Shown: positions 26,201-41,401, numbered from the stretch's first letter. The stretch: DNA of 64,000 nucleotides from Pratylenchus scribneri (GCA_030063045.1 JAQSEB010000189.1:210285-274284), one strand, 5' to 3'. Made by a program: numbers and translations. Notes: generated by a model from the letters alone, not told the origin.

Positions 26201-29200
26201 GGCCTTGCCAATAAAAAAGATTTTTGTAAAATTATTAAAATTCTATAACTAATTTTTGATATTTTTTATTATATATATTTTTTATATTCCTTATATGCAA
26301 TTCTTATATTCTTCTTTTACAATTGAATAATAAAATATATTATTTTTTAATAGATTTTTTTCAAAATAAATACTTTTTATTGAAGTAATTGGTTTTATTT
26401 TATTGATAAATTTTTTTATTTAATGTAATTATATTTATTGAAACTTTTTAAATATTTCAAAGTTCTTCTTGGTATAATTTATTTGAATCGAAAATATTTT
26501 CTATAGTAAAAATCTATATTTTAGTATTAGATTATAAAAATATAATTTTATTTTAATATTACAAGAATAGCTATAATTATTTTTAAAATTTCTCTTATTT
26601 TGTTTAAAAAATTATTCTTTTCATTTAATATTCATCTTATTCTCTTTAACAGGATTTTTATTAAAATTTTCTAAATTTTCGAAACTTTCAATTCAATCCT
26701 CATAATTTAATTATTGTTAAATGAATTAAATCTTGCTTTTACTCTATGCGTTGATTATAGAGAAAAAAAATAATCAATATAAAATTTTCAAAAAACCTTT
26801 GAATTACTAATCCGTTTTTTTTTCATTTTAAAAATTATATTTATTAAAATAAATAAATTATTTCAATGGATGAAAATGATAGGATTCCAACAATAATTTT
26901 AATTCTATTTGTTATTTTTTAATTTTATTAAAGCATAATTGATTTTTATTTCATTATAATCATTTTTTATTATGGTTCCAGATCCTTATAATAAATGATT
27001 TGGTTATTTTAATTATCGCCTTAGTTTGCTGAATTTTTCATCTTAAAAATTTTATTTAAGTTGGCATTTCTTTTTATTAATATAAATAATAATATTTTCT
27101 ATATAATATTTCATCATTGAAAATTTTCAAAATTTTTTTTTAAAATTATATCAGAATTTTTGTAGGCATTTTTTAAAATATAAAATAAATATCTGAAAAA
27201 AATATTGCTTATTTTTAATATAAAATCTTTATATGTAACATTTTTTTAAATATTTCCATTTTATAAATTATTAAAAAACATCAAGTTTTTAATGATTATT
27301 CGAGTTTATCGTCTAATTTATTTTAATTATGTATTGAAAATATTTATTATTTATAGGTAAAAATTTATATTATATACGGTTTATAATAAAATTTTTGCAT
27401 TTAAATTATTAATATTTATTTAGAATTATTAAATTCAATAATAAAATAATATACATTAAATTAACGACTTTTTTAAATGCAATTTTATTTATTTCTCTTT
27501 TTCCGATCAGCAGTCATTTATTCTAAATGCTTCTTATAACCTAGACATTCATCGCAAAAGTGTGACACATCTACAATTATTGCCTTGCCATACTGGCTTT
27601 AATTTTTAAATTTTTTACTTATCTAAATAATATTTAATTTTATTAATATAATAAAATTTCAAGATAAAATGTTTAAAATAAGATTTGTGTTTAAATTGAA
27701 GTTATTTAAAATGTGCTTTAAATTTAAACAAAAATTATCTATTCGATTTTCTCCATTATTATACACATAAAGAAATTAGGAATAAATATTTTTATTTGTT
27801 TATGTTTTTATAAAATTCTAAATATGATGTAAAATTATTTATTTTTAAATTTTAAAAAGGGTAGAAAATTTTTTTAATAATAGTTAAAATTCCTAATCAG
27901 ATTTTATTGATAATTTTAATAAATTTCCAAATGATTGTTTTAATTGGCTTTTCAATCGATTTTGGAATATAAATGCTAATATTATAGGTATATAATCTCT
28001 AATTAAATTTTAAATAATTTTTTTATTCGAATAATGATACGATTTTTTCAAATTTTATTTAATTTTATTTTTTTTTTTATTAAAACCACAATTATTGTAT
28101 ATTGCATCATCTATTAAATGCTTAAGGATTGCTTGACTTTATTGGATCAAGATTTAATTAATCAACTCAGAATTAATATTAATTAAATAAAGAAATATGA
28201 AGATTAACTTTTTCAGCAACTGGGTAAGCTAGCATTATTTACTGAAACCTCAGCTATTATTTCATATTCCAATGAATAATTGAAAAAATTTATATATAAT
28301 TTATATATCATTTTCATTAATATGAATTGACTGTGTCATTGCTTCCTTGAATCAAGTGAGTTATTTTTTCCCAATTAAAAATTTATTTTATGGATAAACA
28401 TGACTAATATTAGTTTTAATTCTTTTTATTTTTTTAATATTCAAATTAAATTTTTTAATCATTAATAACTAAATATTCATGCTAATTCCATTTTAAACAA
28501 GGCGATTATTTTGGGGTGCTTTGCTGTTTAACAAGCTCTTCGTTCTAAAGCAGTAAATCACGACTGTTATTTTATCGGAATCTTCGATGTAGAATCTGAA
28601 TTCTTGCAATCGTCTATTTTAGTAAATATTTAGAAAATTATTTTAATTACATGTAAAAGTATTCTTTTTCTTTATTCTTTCATTAAACGGAAATTTTTTT
28701 TAAATTTCTTTCAAAAATTTTTTGACCAAAGCTAATAATTTTTAATTTTTGCGGTGTTTTTATTGACTTTTGACATTTAAATAATTTTATTTTTCTGGAT
28801 TATTTCCTTCTCTATTTTTAAATTGGAAACATTCTATAAATTAAAAATCATTGAGATTATTATTATGAATTAATTTAATATAAATCTTTTATAATATAAT
28901 ATTATAATTATTTTTAAAAATATTTTTTAAAATTCATTTTATTTAAAAATAACCTAATTTTTGAACTGAATACATTCATTTATAAATTAAATAAATTTTT
29001 TTTCCTTTTCATACTAATATGGTTGGAATTTGTTTTTTATCTTATTTTTATTTTCATTTATTATCAAAATTTTTAATTTTTAGGGGTATGAAAGATTGAT
29101 ATTTTACCTTATAAGTATAAATAAAATTTTTTAATCTTTCTACTTTAAAATTTTTTATATTTTTAAATGACATTTTTCGATTTTCTTCATAATAATATCA

Positions 29201-30909
29201 ACTAGGTCAGGAAAAGGTTAAGAAATTTTACTCACTCAGAAAAGCTATGAGTATAAATAAAATGGTTAAATTTATAATATTATAGCAAAGAAAAGAGAAT
29301 AAAGATTCTTTTTAAATAAATATTTTTTAAATTTTTTCTTTTAACGAGGAGGAGAGTAGGAACAGAAGATCATTTCTCCTAATTATTATATTAATATATT
29401 TTAAATTTAATTTTTTTATTTTTTCGTTTTATTTTTTAAAAAAAAAATATAGAAAAAAAAACTCTTTTTTATTATATTCCTTTTAATTTTTAAAAATTCA
29501 TCATGCTCTCAGTATTATATATAATTAAGTATATATCAAAGTTCTCACTGAAAGATCATCTTGGCCTTAATTTTAATGTTTTAAATAAAAATTATTCATC
29601 ATCAACATATTATATAATTTTGGAAATTCCCGACTTGGGATAGCAATCCACCATTTGATAACGCCATTAATCAACATAAATTTATTATGAAATCATTCTT
29701 TATTAGAATTTTCTTTTTTATTTTTTTAACATAATATTTAATAGATTTTTTATGCCATAATAAACACATTTAGATTGGAAGAAACAATTCAAAAATCATG
29801 AATTTATATCATTTATTAAGCTATCAAATGCAAAATCAAGATCGCTTATTTTTAATTGTTTTTTTTTTTTATAATTTTGTTTAAATAAATTTTGAATATT
29901 ATTTATTATTTATTTGTTTTAATTTTTTTTATTTTGTCGATTAGAAATTTTGCGAAATAAATTTTAATAATAATAATTATTTTAATCTTTTTCATATTTA
30001 ACGTAGTTTAACGTCATTGAGGGCCTTATTGAATTTAATTTTAATTTTAAATATTAAAAGACAAAGCATCATTTTATTACTATGTATTAAAAAATCATTG
30101 TGTAAAAATTATCTTAATTATTTTTTTAATATATTTTTTCATTTTTTTTTTCAAATTTTTAAACTTTTCAAATATTTAAAAAATAATAAATTTAAAGATA
30201 TTTTTTTTTAATTGCTATTAATTTTTATCGTATATTTAAAATTATTTTATAGAAAATAATATTAATTCTCTTTTATAAATTTCTTATAAATTAGATATTC
30301 TTCTTTCATCTTCATAATATTGAATTTTCAAAATGGATATTAATTATTTCTAATCATTTAAAAAAATGTAATAATTTTTTTAAATTAATATATATTTTTT
30401 AAATAATTTTAATTTCATTCATATGATTATTTTCTAGATAATTATTTTTTTTTTGAAATTTATTAACTTTCTTTACATAATCAAATATTTTCCTTAAAAT
30501 TTTTTTATATTTTTTATCTGCATTTATAATATTAATTGATTCTTTGTCAAGCTTTCATCAATAGCACAAATTTACATTGATATTATTTTTAAATTATAAA
30601 TCGAATTAAATTTTATTGTTTTTATTTATTATATGTTTAATTAATTAAAATTTTTAAAATATTTAATAAGTCATTTTTCTTATCATTATTATCAATTCAA
30701 TTGAATTTTAGACCCATCTTTTTGGTTTGTTCTATCAAAATTCGGCTGTTTCCATAACCGAATGCTTTTTGGTCAATTGTGGATTGTTGGCTATTCCATA
30801 GCCCTTTTAGGTAAGTGATTATTGTCACCATCTCCAGGTGTTACCCCTACTTAGTCAGCTTTTTTTCTACCGCCCGTATTTAAAAATTTCGCTAGGGAGA
30901 AATTCTGGG
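17213..30909. other. AT-rich gene-free desert, central part
   Basis: No gene recognised. Open frames at 20417-20602, 23853-24044 (minus), 25052-25234, 25892-26092 and 30017-30211 are dominated by Phe, Ile, Lys, Asn and Tyr and have no domain, repeat or neighbouring exon. GC patches occur at about 20380-20480, 22795-22850, 24035-24120 (with a stem-loop), 28505-28620 and 30705-30908. The last ends exactly where the 4.1-kb duplication begins. Confidence 0.75.
24076..24105. repeat. GC-rich stem-loop
   Basis: TAACTG at 24076-24081 pairs with CAGTTA at 24100-24105. Inside, GGC (24085-24087) can pair with GCC across a six-base loop. It lies in an isolated GC patch (24035-24120) in AT-rich DNA. It is too short and irregular for a tRNA; a decayed MITE or small RNA is possible but unproven. 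Confidence 0.45.
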
Positions 30910-33900
30910 TTTATTTTTTTAAATTTTCAAATAATTACTAATAGATTTTAAAAATAATTTTTAAAATTTTAAAATATTTTATAATTTCTATCGATTTGTT
31001 TTTTTACAATATTTGATCTCACTTTCATTACTATATTTTCATTTTATTAATATTTATTTTATTTTTCTATGTAGAAAATTTTAGAATATTTTAAATTACA
31101 TTGTCATTTTAAAGAATGATTAAATTAAAAACTTATTTTTTCATAATCGAAATTCCCAATTCAATTATTCTTTTCCCAAAATTATTGAAAAAATTTCAGA
31201 ATGAATCAAAATTTCAGTATAAAAGCTTTAATCTGTTGAATTGTTCTTTTTAATTATTTTAATAAGTTTGTTCATTAATTTCAAGTTTTATTCGTTATTT
31301 CTTTAACTTCATCATGGAAGAAATAATTTCTATGTTTATTTAATTATTTAAATAAAATAAATATTACAAATGCCTTCTTTTAAATGATTTAAAAAATATT
31401 CATAAAATTTTTCGTCATATTCATTATATTTTGTTTGGAAAAATTTTGCTATCTCAGCAATTAATTCATTTGGTAGTTTAATGGACATATAAAAAATTTA
31501 ATAATTGTATAATAAATCAAAAAATTTTCATAACTATTAATTTTAATACTATTTCTATCGTTCCGAATTAGGCGGCTTTTATCGCCTGTATATCTTAATG
31601 GTTATTTTTTCATTTAAATACCCACAAAAATCTTCTATGCTTAGGCATTATTAAATAGTCTAATTTATGCATATGTTTTACTTTAGCAACGGAATTCAAC
31701 AATAATATTATTTTAATTTTTATTTTTCATATTTTTTCTCTTTTTCACTTTTTGTTACGCTTTTTGTTTTTTTTTGCACGAGGCTACTTTTATTATTCAG
31801 AAATTTCGCTAATTCTTCTGCATTTGTATTATTGTTGTTGGACATATAATTTTGATTTGAATATAATGAAAATTTCATTGAAATTTTATCATTTATTACA
31901 AAATATGAAAACTATTTTTTCTAAAGTATTCATTTTTTAATTTCAATATTCTAAAAATATATCATATCAAAATTTATTAAACATTATTATTTTTTGACAG
32001 TGCGTCTTTTCTAGAATCTGAAATTGTTTTGATAGAAATGTCGCGAATTAGTGGCAATATTTTTTATTCATTATTCAAATGAGAAAAACCATGAAACAGT
32101 TTCGAACGTGGAGAAGGGATACAATATTTGTGGATAACATATTCAATAATGCAAATTAAGAGCAAATAATTACAACCTGAATCGTAATAAAGATATAATA
32201 ATCGATCGAACGTTGATTATTTTTTTAAATTTCAAATTTTTTAAAAGAAATTTCATTTCTAGACAATTTGTTATTTTTTTTATTAAATTTAAAACTTGTT
32301 TTTTTATTATTTTATTAAAAATATATCAAAAATCATTTTATATACTAGAATAAATTTTAATTCTTTAAATTTTTACAAATTTATATTTATCTAATTTGGG
32401 AAATTACTTGAAACAAAACATTTAAAATGAGATTATAATTTATATCAATTTTTAAATAGTTTTTTGAAAATGTTTAAGGAGATTTTTAATTTTTAAAAAT
32501 TTTATTTTATTTTTAAGGTTCTTTTCGTTTATATAAATATGCTGATAATTTATATTCTTACAAATTTATCCAATAATTGTTTTTAAATATAATATACTCT
32601 TTATTTTATTAAATACTCTGATATAAATATTTTTAAATTTTTTTTTTCCAAAAAATTACATTTTAAATATTTAATAATAAATTAATTAATTAATATCCAT
32701 AGGACATTTGATGCCCTTTTTGCATCCACCCACAGTCGATCATAGATTATTTAGCATTATATTTTTAAAAATTTTCTATTACGTTTTTTCTCATCTCTTC
32801 ATAAATTTAAATTTATCCATGCCGACTGCTTAACCATAACAATCCTATCTGTTTATCTTTAACATTGGTTGAATTTTTTAATGCTAAATTAATTTTTTTA
32901 ATTTGCATACTTTGTTTAAATTTGTTATTATTAATGAACAAATATTTTAAAATAGCATTATTTTATTTTTTTATTTTTTGATGGATTATACTATATTGTT
33001 TAGAAATTTAATTTTTATTTATATTCATTATTTTTAAAATTTTTTTACAAAAATTTTATTAAATATAAAAAATATTTTTTACTTAACAATATTAATTTTT
33101 CCGATATTTACATTCTTATTTTTCTTCAATTTCTTTTGGATTTGCAACCCTATCAATCATTTTGTTAATAATTTTAAATTCAAATTTAAATCATTATAAT
33201 TCTATTAGCAAATTCTAGGCTACGCTGAAAGAACGGCGTTTTGACAGCTAAAAACAATTAAAATTCCAAGAATTGCATTCTTTTTTGAAATTAAAAAATA
33301 TTATCTAATAATTAAATTTACTTCTCCTTTTTATACAGAAATTAAAAATTCCTTTTCTATACATATTTATTAAATAATTTAATTAATATTTACAATTTTA
33401 AATATAAGAAATGAATTATTTTTTATATTTACGCTTATTTTTATGAAATTAATCATTAAATAATTTAATTTTCATTCATTTTATTAAAAAAATGTATTAC
33501 TTTAATTATAGGGTGGTCTAAAAATTTTGTTTTTTTTATATTATTCTATTTTAATTTAATATTTTTTATCATAATTTTATTCTAATTCATTATATTTTTT
33601 TTAATTTATATTTGATAAACATTACTTAATTAAAAATAATTATTCAAAATAAATAATAAATATAAATACATAAACATTAAATTTTAAAAAAATTGCAATT
33701 TTACATTAATTTTATTTAAAATTTTTCCAATAAATCTCTTGAATTAGCTGACCTGTATTTAGATTATGAAAGGAACTTTAATTTATTAGCATCCATTTTA
33801 ATTACAATTTGGTTTTAATGATATCGGTTCTATTATTATTAGGCGAACAATGCATTTGAGATTAATTTTAATTACATTTTATTTCGCTTAATCATTTATG

Positions 33901-35048
33901 TCAGCCATAAGGAATATATTTTTTAGAACGAATCTTAATATATTAATTGTATTTATTCAACTATTAATGATAAATTTTTATTATTCATCCTTTTCTTCTT
34001 TTCTAATGTACTCATTACCGTATTTTATAATAAAGAATAACTGGTCTTTATAAAAATTTTAAATTCCTTAGATTTTTCTATATTTTTTAAAATTTTATTG
34101 ATGGGTTTATTATATTATTATTTTTTTGAATTTTATTTTTAACTTAATTTATATAAATAAAAGGTTTACTTTATTTGGATGAAATTTTATTTATAGAAAT
34201 TGAGCATCGCTGTATGATGGATGCATTATTTTACATATCATAGATTTAAATTTCCTTCAATTCAAAGAAAATTTCGTTTTAATATTTTTCAACCATATTA
34301 TTCAAATTAAAAAATCATTTCTACTTTTAGTTGAAATTTCTAAATTTCTTTTAGAGCCAAGATTAATTTTTCGGATTTTATTAATGTTATTTATTAAATG
34401 AAATCATTAACCTCTTTCTCTATCTTTAATTTTTTTATTATAATTTTATTGTTTAAATTAAAATATATATCATTTTATAAATATTTTTTAAATTCTTTTT
34501 TTATCTATTTATTATATTTCCTTCTTACCGTATATTTATTTTAATGTAAATTTATTAAATTAATATTATACATAAATTGAATAGAAGAATTTTTATTTCA
34601 AAATAAAATTGGGATAATTGTTGCATTAATTTCATTTATATATTTTTTTATTTTTTAATCAATTATGAAGATTTTTTAAAAATATCAAATTCGGAAAACA
34701 TAAATTTATTTCAGTTTCCTTTAATTTGAAAGCAGTACTTCAATATTTCTAAATATTTTTTCAAATATTTTAATTGAAAATTTAAAAATTATTAAAAATT
34801 AATTTTCTGAATAAAAATTTCAATTATATAGAAAATGATATTCATTTTATATGTTCTATTTTTTTGATTCAACAAATCTATTTTTCTTGATTATTATATT
34901 ACTAATATTGCAATATGATTTTTGTGTGCTTTTTATATTTTATTTCATTCTAAATTAAGATATTTTCATTATTCATTTTATTTATATTCACAATCATTTT
35001 ATATATTTATTTTAAAATTCACAAATCTTAAAATTTCAAATATAACAT
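30910..35048 (+). repeat. 4.1-kb tandem duplication, copy A
   Basis: Begins TTTATTTTTTTAAATTTTC and ends ATTTCAAATATAACAT at the junction with copy B, which starts with the same word (offset 4139 bp). Large stretches are near identical between copies. For example the 189-bp open frame at 31752-31940 is unchanged in copy B at 35889-36077, and landmarks such as GGCGGCTTTTATCGCC (31571) and GCTACGCTGAAAGAACGGCG (33221) recur. No gene was recognised; that conserved frame starts at TTG and is hydrophobic, so it is probably not coding. Copy A lacks about 1.8 kb found in copy B and has a short substitute at about 34029-34042. Confidence 0.92.
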
Positions 35049-38000
35049 TTTATTTTTTTAAATTTTCAAATAATTACTAATAGATTTTAAAAATAATTTT
35101 TAAAATTTTAAAATATTTTATAATTTCTATCGATTTGTTTTTTTACAATATTTGATCTTACTTTCATTACTATATTTTCATTTTATTAATATTTATTTTA
35201 TTTTTCTATGTAGAAAATTTTAGAATATTTTAAATTACATTGTCATTTTAAAGAATGATTAAATTAAAAACTTATTTTTTCATAATCGAAATTCCCAATT
35301 CAATTATTCTTTTCCCAAAATTATTGAAAAAATTTCAGAATGAATCAAAATTTCAGTATAAAAGCTTTAATCTGTTGAATTGTTCTTTTTAATTATTTTA
35401 ATAAGTTTGTTCATTAATTTCAAGTTTTATTCGTTATTTCTTTAACTTCATCATGGAAGAAATAATTTCTATGTTTATTTAATTATTTAAATAAAATAAA
35501 TATTACAAATGCCTTCTTTTAAATGATTTAAAAAATATTCATAAAATTTTTCGTCATATTCATTATATTTTGATTGGAAAAATTTTGCTATCTCAGCAAT
35601 TAATTCATTTGGTAGTTTAATGGACATATCAAAAATTTAATAATTGTATAATAAATCAAAAAATTTTCATAACTATTAATTTTAAAACTTTTTCTATCGT
35701 TCCGAATTAGGCGGCTTTTATCGCCTGTATATCTTAATGGTTATTTTTTCATTTAAATACCCACAAAAATCTTCTATTTAGGCATTATTAAATAGTCTAA
35801 TTTATGCATATATTTTACTTTAGCAACGGAATTCAACAATAATATTATTTTAATTTTTATTTTTCATATTTTTTCTCTTTTTCACTTTTTGTTACGCTTT
35901 TTGTTTTTTTTTGCACGAGGCTACTTTTATTATTCAGAAATTTCGCTAATTCTTCTGCATTTGTATTATTGTTGTTGGACATATAATTTTGATTTGAATA
36001 TAATGAAAATTTCATTGAAATTTTATCATTTATTACAAAATATGAAAACTATTTTTTCTAAAGTATTCATTTTTTAATTTTAATATTCTAAAAATATATC
36101 ATATCAAAATTTATTAAACATTATTATTTTTTGACAGTGCGTCTTTTCTAGAATCTGAAATTGTTTTGATGGTAATGTCGCGAATTAGTGGCAATATTCT
36201 TTTATTCATTTTTCAAATGAGAAAAACCATGAAACAGTTTCGAACGTGGAGAAGGGATACAATATTTGTGGATAACATATTCAATAATGCAAATTAAGAG
36301 CAAATAATTACAATCTGAATCGTAATAAAGATATAATAATCGATCGAACGTTGATTATTTTTTTAAATTTCAAATTTTTTAAAAGAAATTTCATTTTTAG
36401 ACAATTTGTTATTTTTTTTATTAAATTTAAAACTTGTTTTTTTATTATTTTATTAAAAATATATCAAAAATCATTTTATATATTAGAATAAATTTTAATT
36501 CTTTAAATTTTTACAAATTTATATTTATCTAATTTGGGAAATTACTTGAAACAAAACATTTAAAATGAGATTATAATTTATATCAATTTTTAAATAGTTT
36601 TTTGAAAATGTTTAAGGAGATTTTTTAATTTTTAAAAATTTTATTTTATTTTTAAGCTTCTTTTCGTTTATATAAATATGCTGATAATTTATATTCTTAC
36701 AAATTTATCGAATAATTGTTTTTAAAATATAATATACTCTTTATTTTATTAAATACTCTGATATAAATATTTTTAAAATTTCTTTTTTTTTCCAAAAAAT
36801 TACATAGTATTTATATATTTAATAAAAATTAATTAATTAATATCCATAGGACACTTGATGCCCTTTTTGCATCCACCCACAGTCGATCATAATTATATTT
36901 TTAAAAAGCTTTTCTATTAGGTTTTTTCTCATCTCTTCATAAATTTAAATTTATCCATGCCGACTGCTTAACCATAACAATCCTATCTGTTTATCTTTAA
37001 CATTGGTTGAATTTTTTAATGCTAAATTAATTTTTTTAATTTACATACTTTGTTTAAATTTGTTATTATTAATGAACAAATTTTTTAAAATAGCATTATT
37101 TTATTTTTTTATTTTTTGATGGATTATACTATATTGTTTAGAAATTTAATTTTTTATTTATATTCATTATTTTTAAAATTTTTTTTACAAAAATTTTATT
37201 AAATATAAAAAATATTTTTTACTTAACATTTTTAATTTTTCTGATATTTACATTCTTATTTTTCTTCAATTTCTTTTGGATTTGCAACCCTATCAATCAT
37301 TTTGTTAATAATTTTAAATTCAAATTTAAATCATTATAATTCTATTAGCAAATTCTAGGCTACGCTGAAAGAACGGCGTTTTGACAGCTAAAAACAATTA
37401 AAATTCCAAGAATTGCATTCTTTTTTGAAATTAAAAAATATTATCTAATAATTAAATTTACTTCTCCTTTTTATACAGAAATTAAAAATTCCTTTTCTAT
37501 ACATATTTATTAAATAATTTAATTAATATTTACAATTTTAAATATAAGAAATGCATTATTTTTTATATTTACGCTTATTTTTATGAATTAATCATTAAAT
37601 AATTTAATTTTCATTCATTTTATTAAAAAAATGTATTACTTTAATTATAGGGTGGTCTAAAAATTTTGTTTTTTTTAAATATTATTCTATTTTAATTTAA
37701 TATTTTTTATCATAATTTTATTCTAATTCATTAAATTTTTTTTAATTTATATTTGATAAACATTACTTAATTAAAAATAATTATTCAAAATAAATAATAA
37801 ATATAAATACATAAACATTAAATTTTAAAAAAATTGCAATTTTACATTAATTTTATTTAAAATTTTTTCCAATAAATCTCTTGAATTAGCTGACCTGTAT
37901 TTAGATTATGAAAGGAACTTTAATTTATTAGCATCCATTTTAATTACAATTTGGTTTTAATGATATCGGTTCTATTATTATTAGGCGAACAATGCATTTG

Positions 38001-41000
38001 AGATTAATTTTAATTACATTTTATTTCGCTTAATCATTTATGTCAGCCATAAGGAATATATTTTTTTAGAAAGAATCTTAATATATTAATTGTATTTATT
38101 CAACTATTAATGATAAATTTTTATTAATTTTTATTTTTAAATGCCCATATTCATCTTTTCTTCTTTTCTAATGTACTCATTACCGTATTTTATTTCACTT
38201 TTAATAACATTTGCGCTGATACATGTTCAAGCATAAGTTAATGGGATTTATTTTATAGGCAGGAATTTACCTTACCTTACCTTTATTTAAATTAAAATAG
38301 CTGCGACTGAGATTTGTTCACTATTTGAACGAATGCAATTGATGGATAATTCCGTTATTCCAAGAGAGCTAGCTTTTCTCTAATTATATAAATAAATGAA
38401 TTTGAAAATTTTAAATTTTTAATATTATTTTATCATTGTCTCATTGCATTAAATGTATTTTCTATAAATTTATTATAATTATTATAAGTAGAAATTATAT
38501 AAAATAATTACAAAAAAATTTGTTGACTCAAATTTTTTGCTTACATTTTTTAGATTTTATAATATTGCAATATAGTATTAAGCTTATTTTTGTTAATTTT
38601 TATTTTTTTTTAATATTTTTAAAAATATTTATATTATAATTTCAAAGTATGCTAATTATTTATAATTTTTTAATTTTTCCATCTATGATCTATGGTATTT
38701 TGCCATTTTTAGATCATTATTACTTTTAAATTTTTTATTCTTTTCAAAAAATTCTGTATATTATTTTCTTGATTCAGCAATTCGATCAAAAATTATTTGT
38801 GTTATTTTTAATATTCTCAATAAAAAATCAATGTCCTTACTATCCATTGAATACTTAAATTTTTTTATGCTTTTACCATTTAGATTTAATTATGGGTTAA
38901 TGCCATACTTTTTCACTCTTCACATTTCACATTTTTGCCATAATCGAAACTGTTGTAATAAATTTGATTCTTCAATGATTTCTTATATAATTTTTACCTA
39001 CAATTAGAGAATATTATATGAAATCCTTTGATTATTTTTAATTATAAGTATTTTTCATAAAACACCAACTTTGATATCCTATTTTTTTAAAAAATAGATA
39101 TTTTTTAATCCAAATATTTTAATTTAAATCTTTTATTCCATAATATAAGATAAATCCTTACGCAAATAATTTTTTTTTAATTATTTTCTTTTAAAGTATA
39201 TAAGAGCAATTTATGAATAATGTTAAACAAAAATGATATTCAGAAAAAAAATCTTTAACTTAGGCCGCGGAGCATAATTTAGTCAAAAATTAATTCTGAA
39301 TCATTCAATTTTTTTCCGGGCCAATGCTATATCCAATTGACCCAATAACAAGTTTTTCAATTTTTAATAAATTTATTAGCATTTTTATGGAAAAATTTTG
39401 TTTGATTTTTTTTTAATATCTAATATATAAAATAGCATAAAAATAATTTCTTTTATTATTATTATAAATTTTTAGAAAATTTCTTTATTTAATTTTTATT
39501 TGTTTATCATGAACTCACATTGTCTATTTTTTATTTATTAAATTTTTTGAAAATTTATTGGATTTCTTTTACTATAATAACTGTGGCATCATTATTGCAT
39601 TTAGCCAATCAAAAATTGCATTTTTTTTTATATCAAGATAAATTTTTTTCTTTAATTAAAATAAATTTATTTATTTAATTATTTTTGAAATTTTTTTTTA
39701 AATTGCTTCAAGTGATGCCGATGCTGTGGTTCAAAGTAATTGAATGATTATAAAATATAAAAATAAAATTCAAGCAAAAGCTTGTCCATTTTGTAAATCA
39801 TTTGTTTATAAATGATAATTTCTATAGTTTATATATAATATTATTTTATATGGAATTTCGTATCACTTTTTAAATCATTTTTTTGTTATTTTTTTTAATA
39901 AAATCGTATATTTTTTCTTAGCTCATCTATTTTTAAAGAGAAAAAATTCAATCGCAAGTTGATAAGATTTTCATATCACAATTTTCCATAACAATTGGTC
40001 TTTATAAAAATTTTAAATTCTTTAGATTTTTCTACATTTTATAAAATTTTATTGATGGGTTTATTATATTATTATTTTTTTGAATTTTATTTTTCACTTG
40101 ATTTATATAAATAAAAGGTTTACTTTATTTTGGATGAAATTTTATTTATAGAAATTGAGCATCGCTGTATGATGGATGCATTATTTTACATATCATAGAT
40201 TTAAATTTCCTTCAATTCAAAGAAAATTTCGTTTTAATATTTTTCAACCATATTATTCAAAATAAAAAAATCATTTCTAATTTTAGTTGAAATTTCTAAA
40301 TTTCTTTAGAGCCAAAATTAATTTTTCGGATTTTATTAATGTAGTTTATTTAATGAAATCATTTACCTCTTTCTTTTTTTTAAATTTTTTTTATTATAAT
40401 TTTATTGTTTAAATTAAAATATATATCATTTTATAAATACTTTTTTTTAAAATTCTTTTTTTATCTATTTATTATATTTCCTTCATTACCGTATATTTAT
40501 TTTAATGTAAATTTTTTAAATTAATATTATTTAAATATATACATAAATTGAATATAAGAATTTTTATTTCAAAATAAAATTGGGAAAATTGTTGCATTAA
40601 TTTCATTTATATATATATTTTTTTATTTTTTAATCAATTTTGAAGAATTTTTAAAAATATCAATTTCGGAAAACATAAATCTATTTTAGTTTCCTTTAAT
40701 TTGAACAGCAGTACTTCAATATTTTTAAATATTTTTTCAAATATTTTAATTGAAATTTTAAACATTAATAAAAATTAATTTTCTGAATAAAAATTTCAAT
40801 CATATAGAAAATAATATTTATTTATAAGTTCTAGTTTTTTGATTCAACAAATCTATTTTTCTAGATTATTATATTACAATTATTGCAATATGATTTTTAT
40901 GTGCTTTTTATTTTTTAATTGATTCTAAATTAAGATTTTTTCATTATTCATTTTAATTATATTCACAATCATTTTATATATTTATTTTAAAATTCACAAA

Positions 41001-41033
41001 TCTTAAAATTTCAAATATAACATGGAAATTTAA
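35049..41033 (+). repeat. 4.1-kb tandem duplication, copy B, with extra DNA
   Basis: Matches copy A from its first base to ATTTCAAATATAACAT at 41018-41033, apart from small indels and about 1.8 kb of unmatched DNA at 38193-39993. By eye the part left of the unmatched DNA differs from copy A by about 1-2%, and the part to its right by about 3-6%. After the last shared base the sequence becomes unique (GGAAATTTAATACTC). The structure is a head-to-tail duplication. No gene recognised. Confidence 0.92.
38193..39993. other. 1.8-kb segment present only in copy B
   Basis: Copy A and copy B agree up to ACCGTATTTTAT (copy B about 38192) and again from GGTCTTTATAAAAATTTTAA (copy B about 39997). Between these points copy B has about 1.8 kb and copy A only about 14 bp of unmatched sequence. 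The segment is AT-rich, has three ACCTT units at 38269-38283 and no convincing coding frame, inverted ends or target duplication. It may be an insertion into B or a deletion in A; the unequal short sequence in A favours a deletion with filler or a complex event. Confidence 0.75.
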
Positions 41034-41401
41034 TACTCTATTTTTAAATTTTATTCTTATTGAGTAAATTTAATTTTAAATTTATTTATACGTCATTACG
41101 GACCATAATTTTTTAATAATTATGATTACACGTCCGCACATTGTGAAATTTGCCATTCTGACGACGAAAGGCATTCGGCGATTAAAATTATATTATTAGA
41201 AATAAACTATTTATTAATGGTATAGTTTATAATGAGATGGTTTCATTTATACTATATTGCATTGTTCATTCTTTTATTTCTTATTTTTAAAATATAAATT
41301 TTGAAAATTTAATAAATATACAAGTTTTTAAAACTGTTATAATTCAAAATAAATATTTCTAATAATCTAAAAACACAATTTAATAAAAATTTTTTTCTCA
41401 T

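Noticed and set aside
31752..31940. 62-residue frame identical in both duplication copies (also 35889-36077)
   Set aside because: It starts at TTG, is hydrophobic and AT-driven; identity is explained by the recent duplication.
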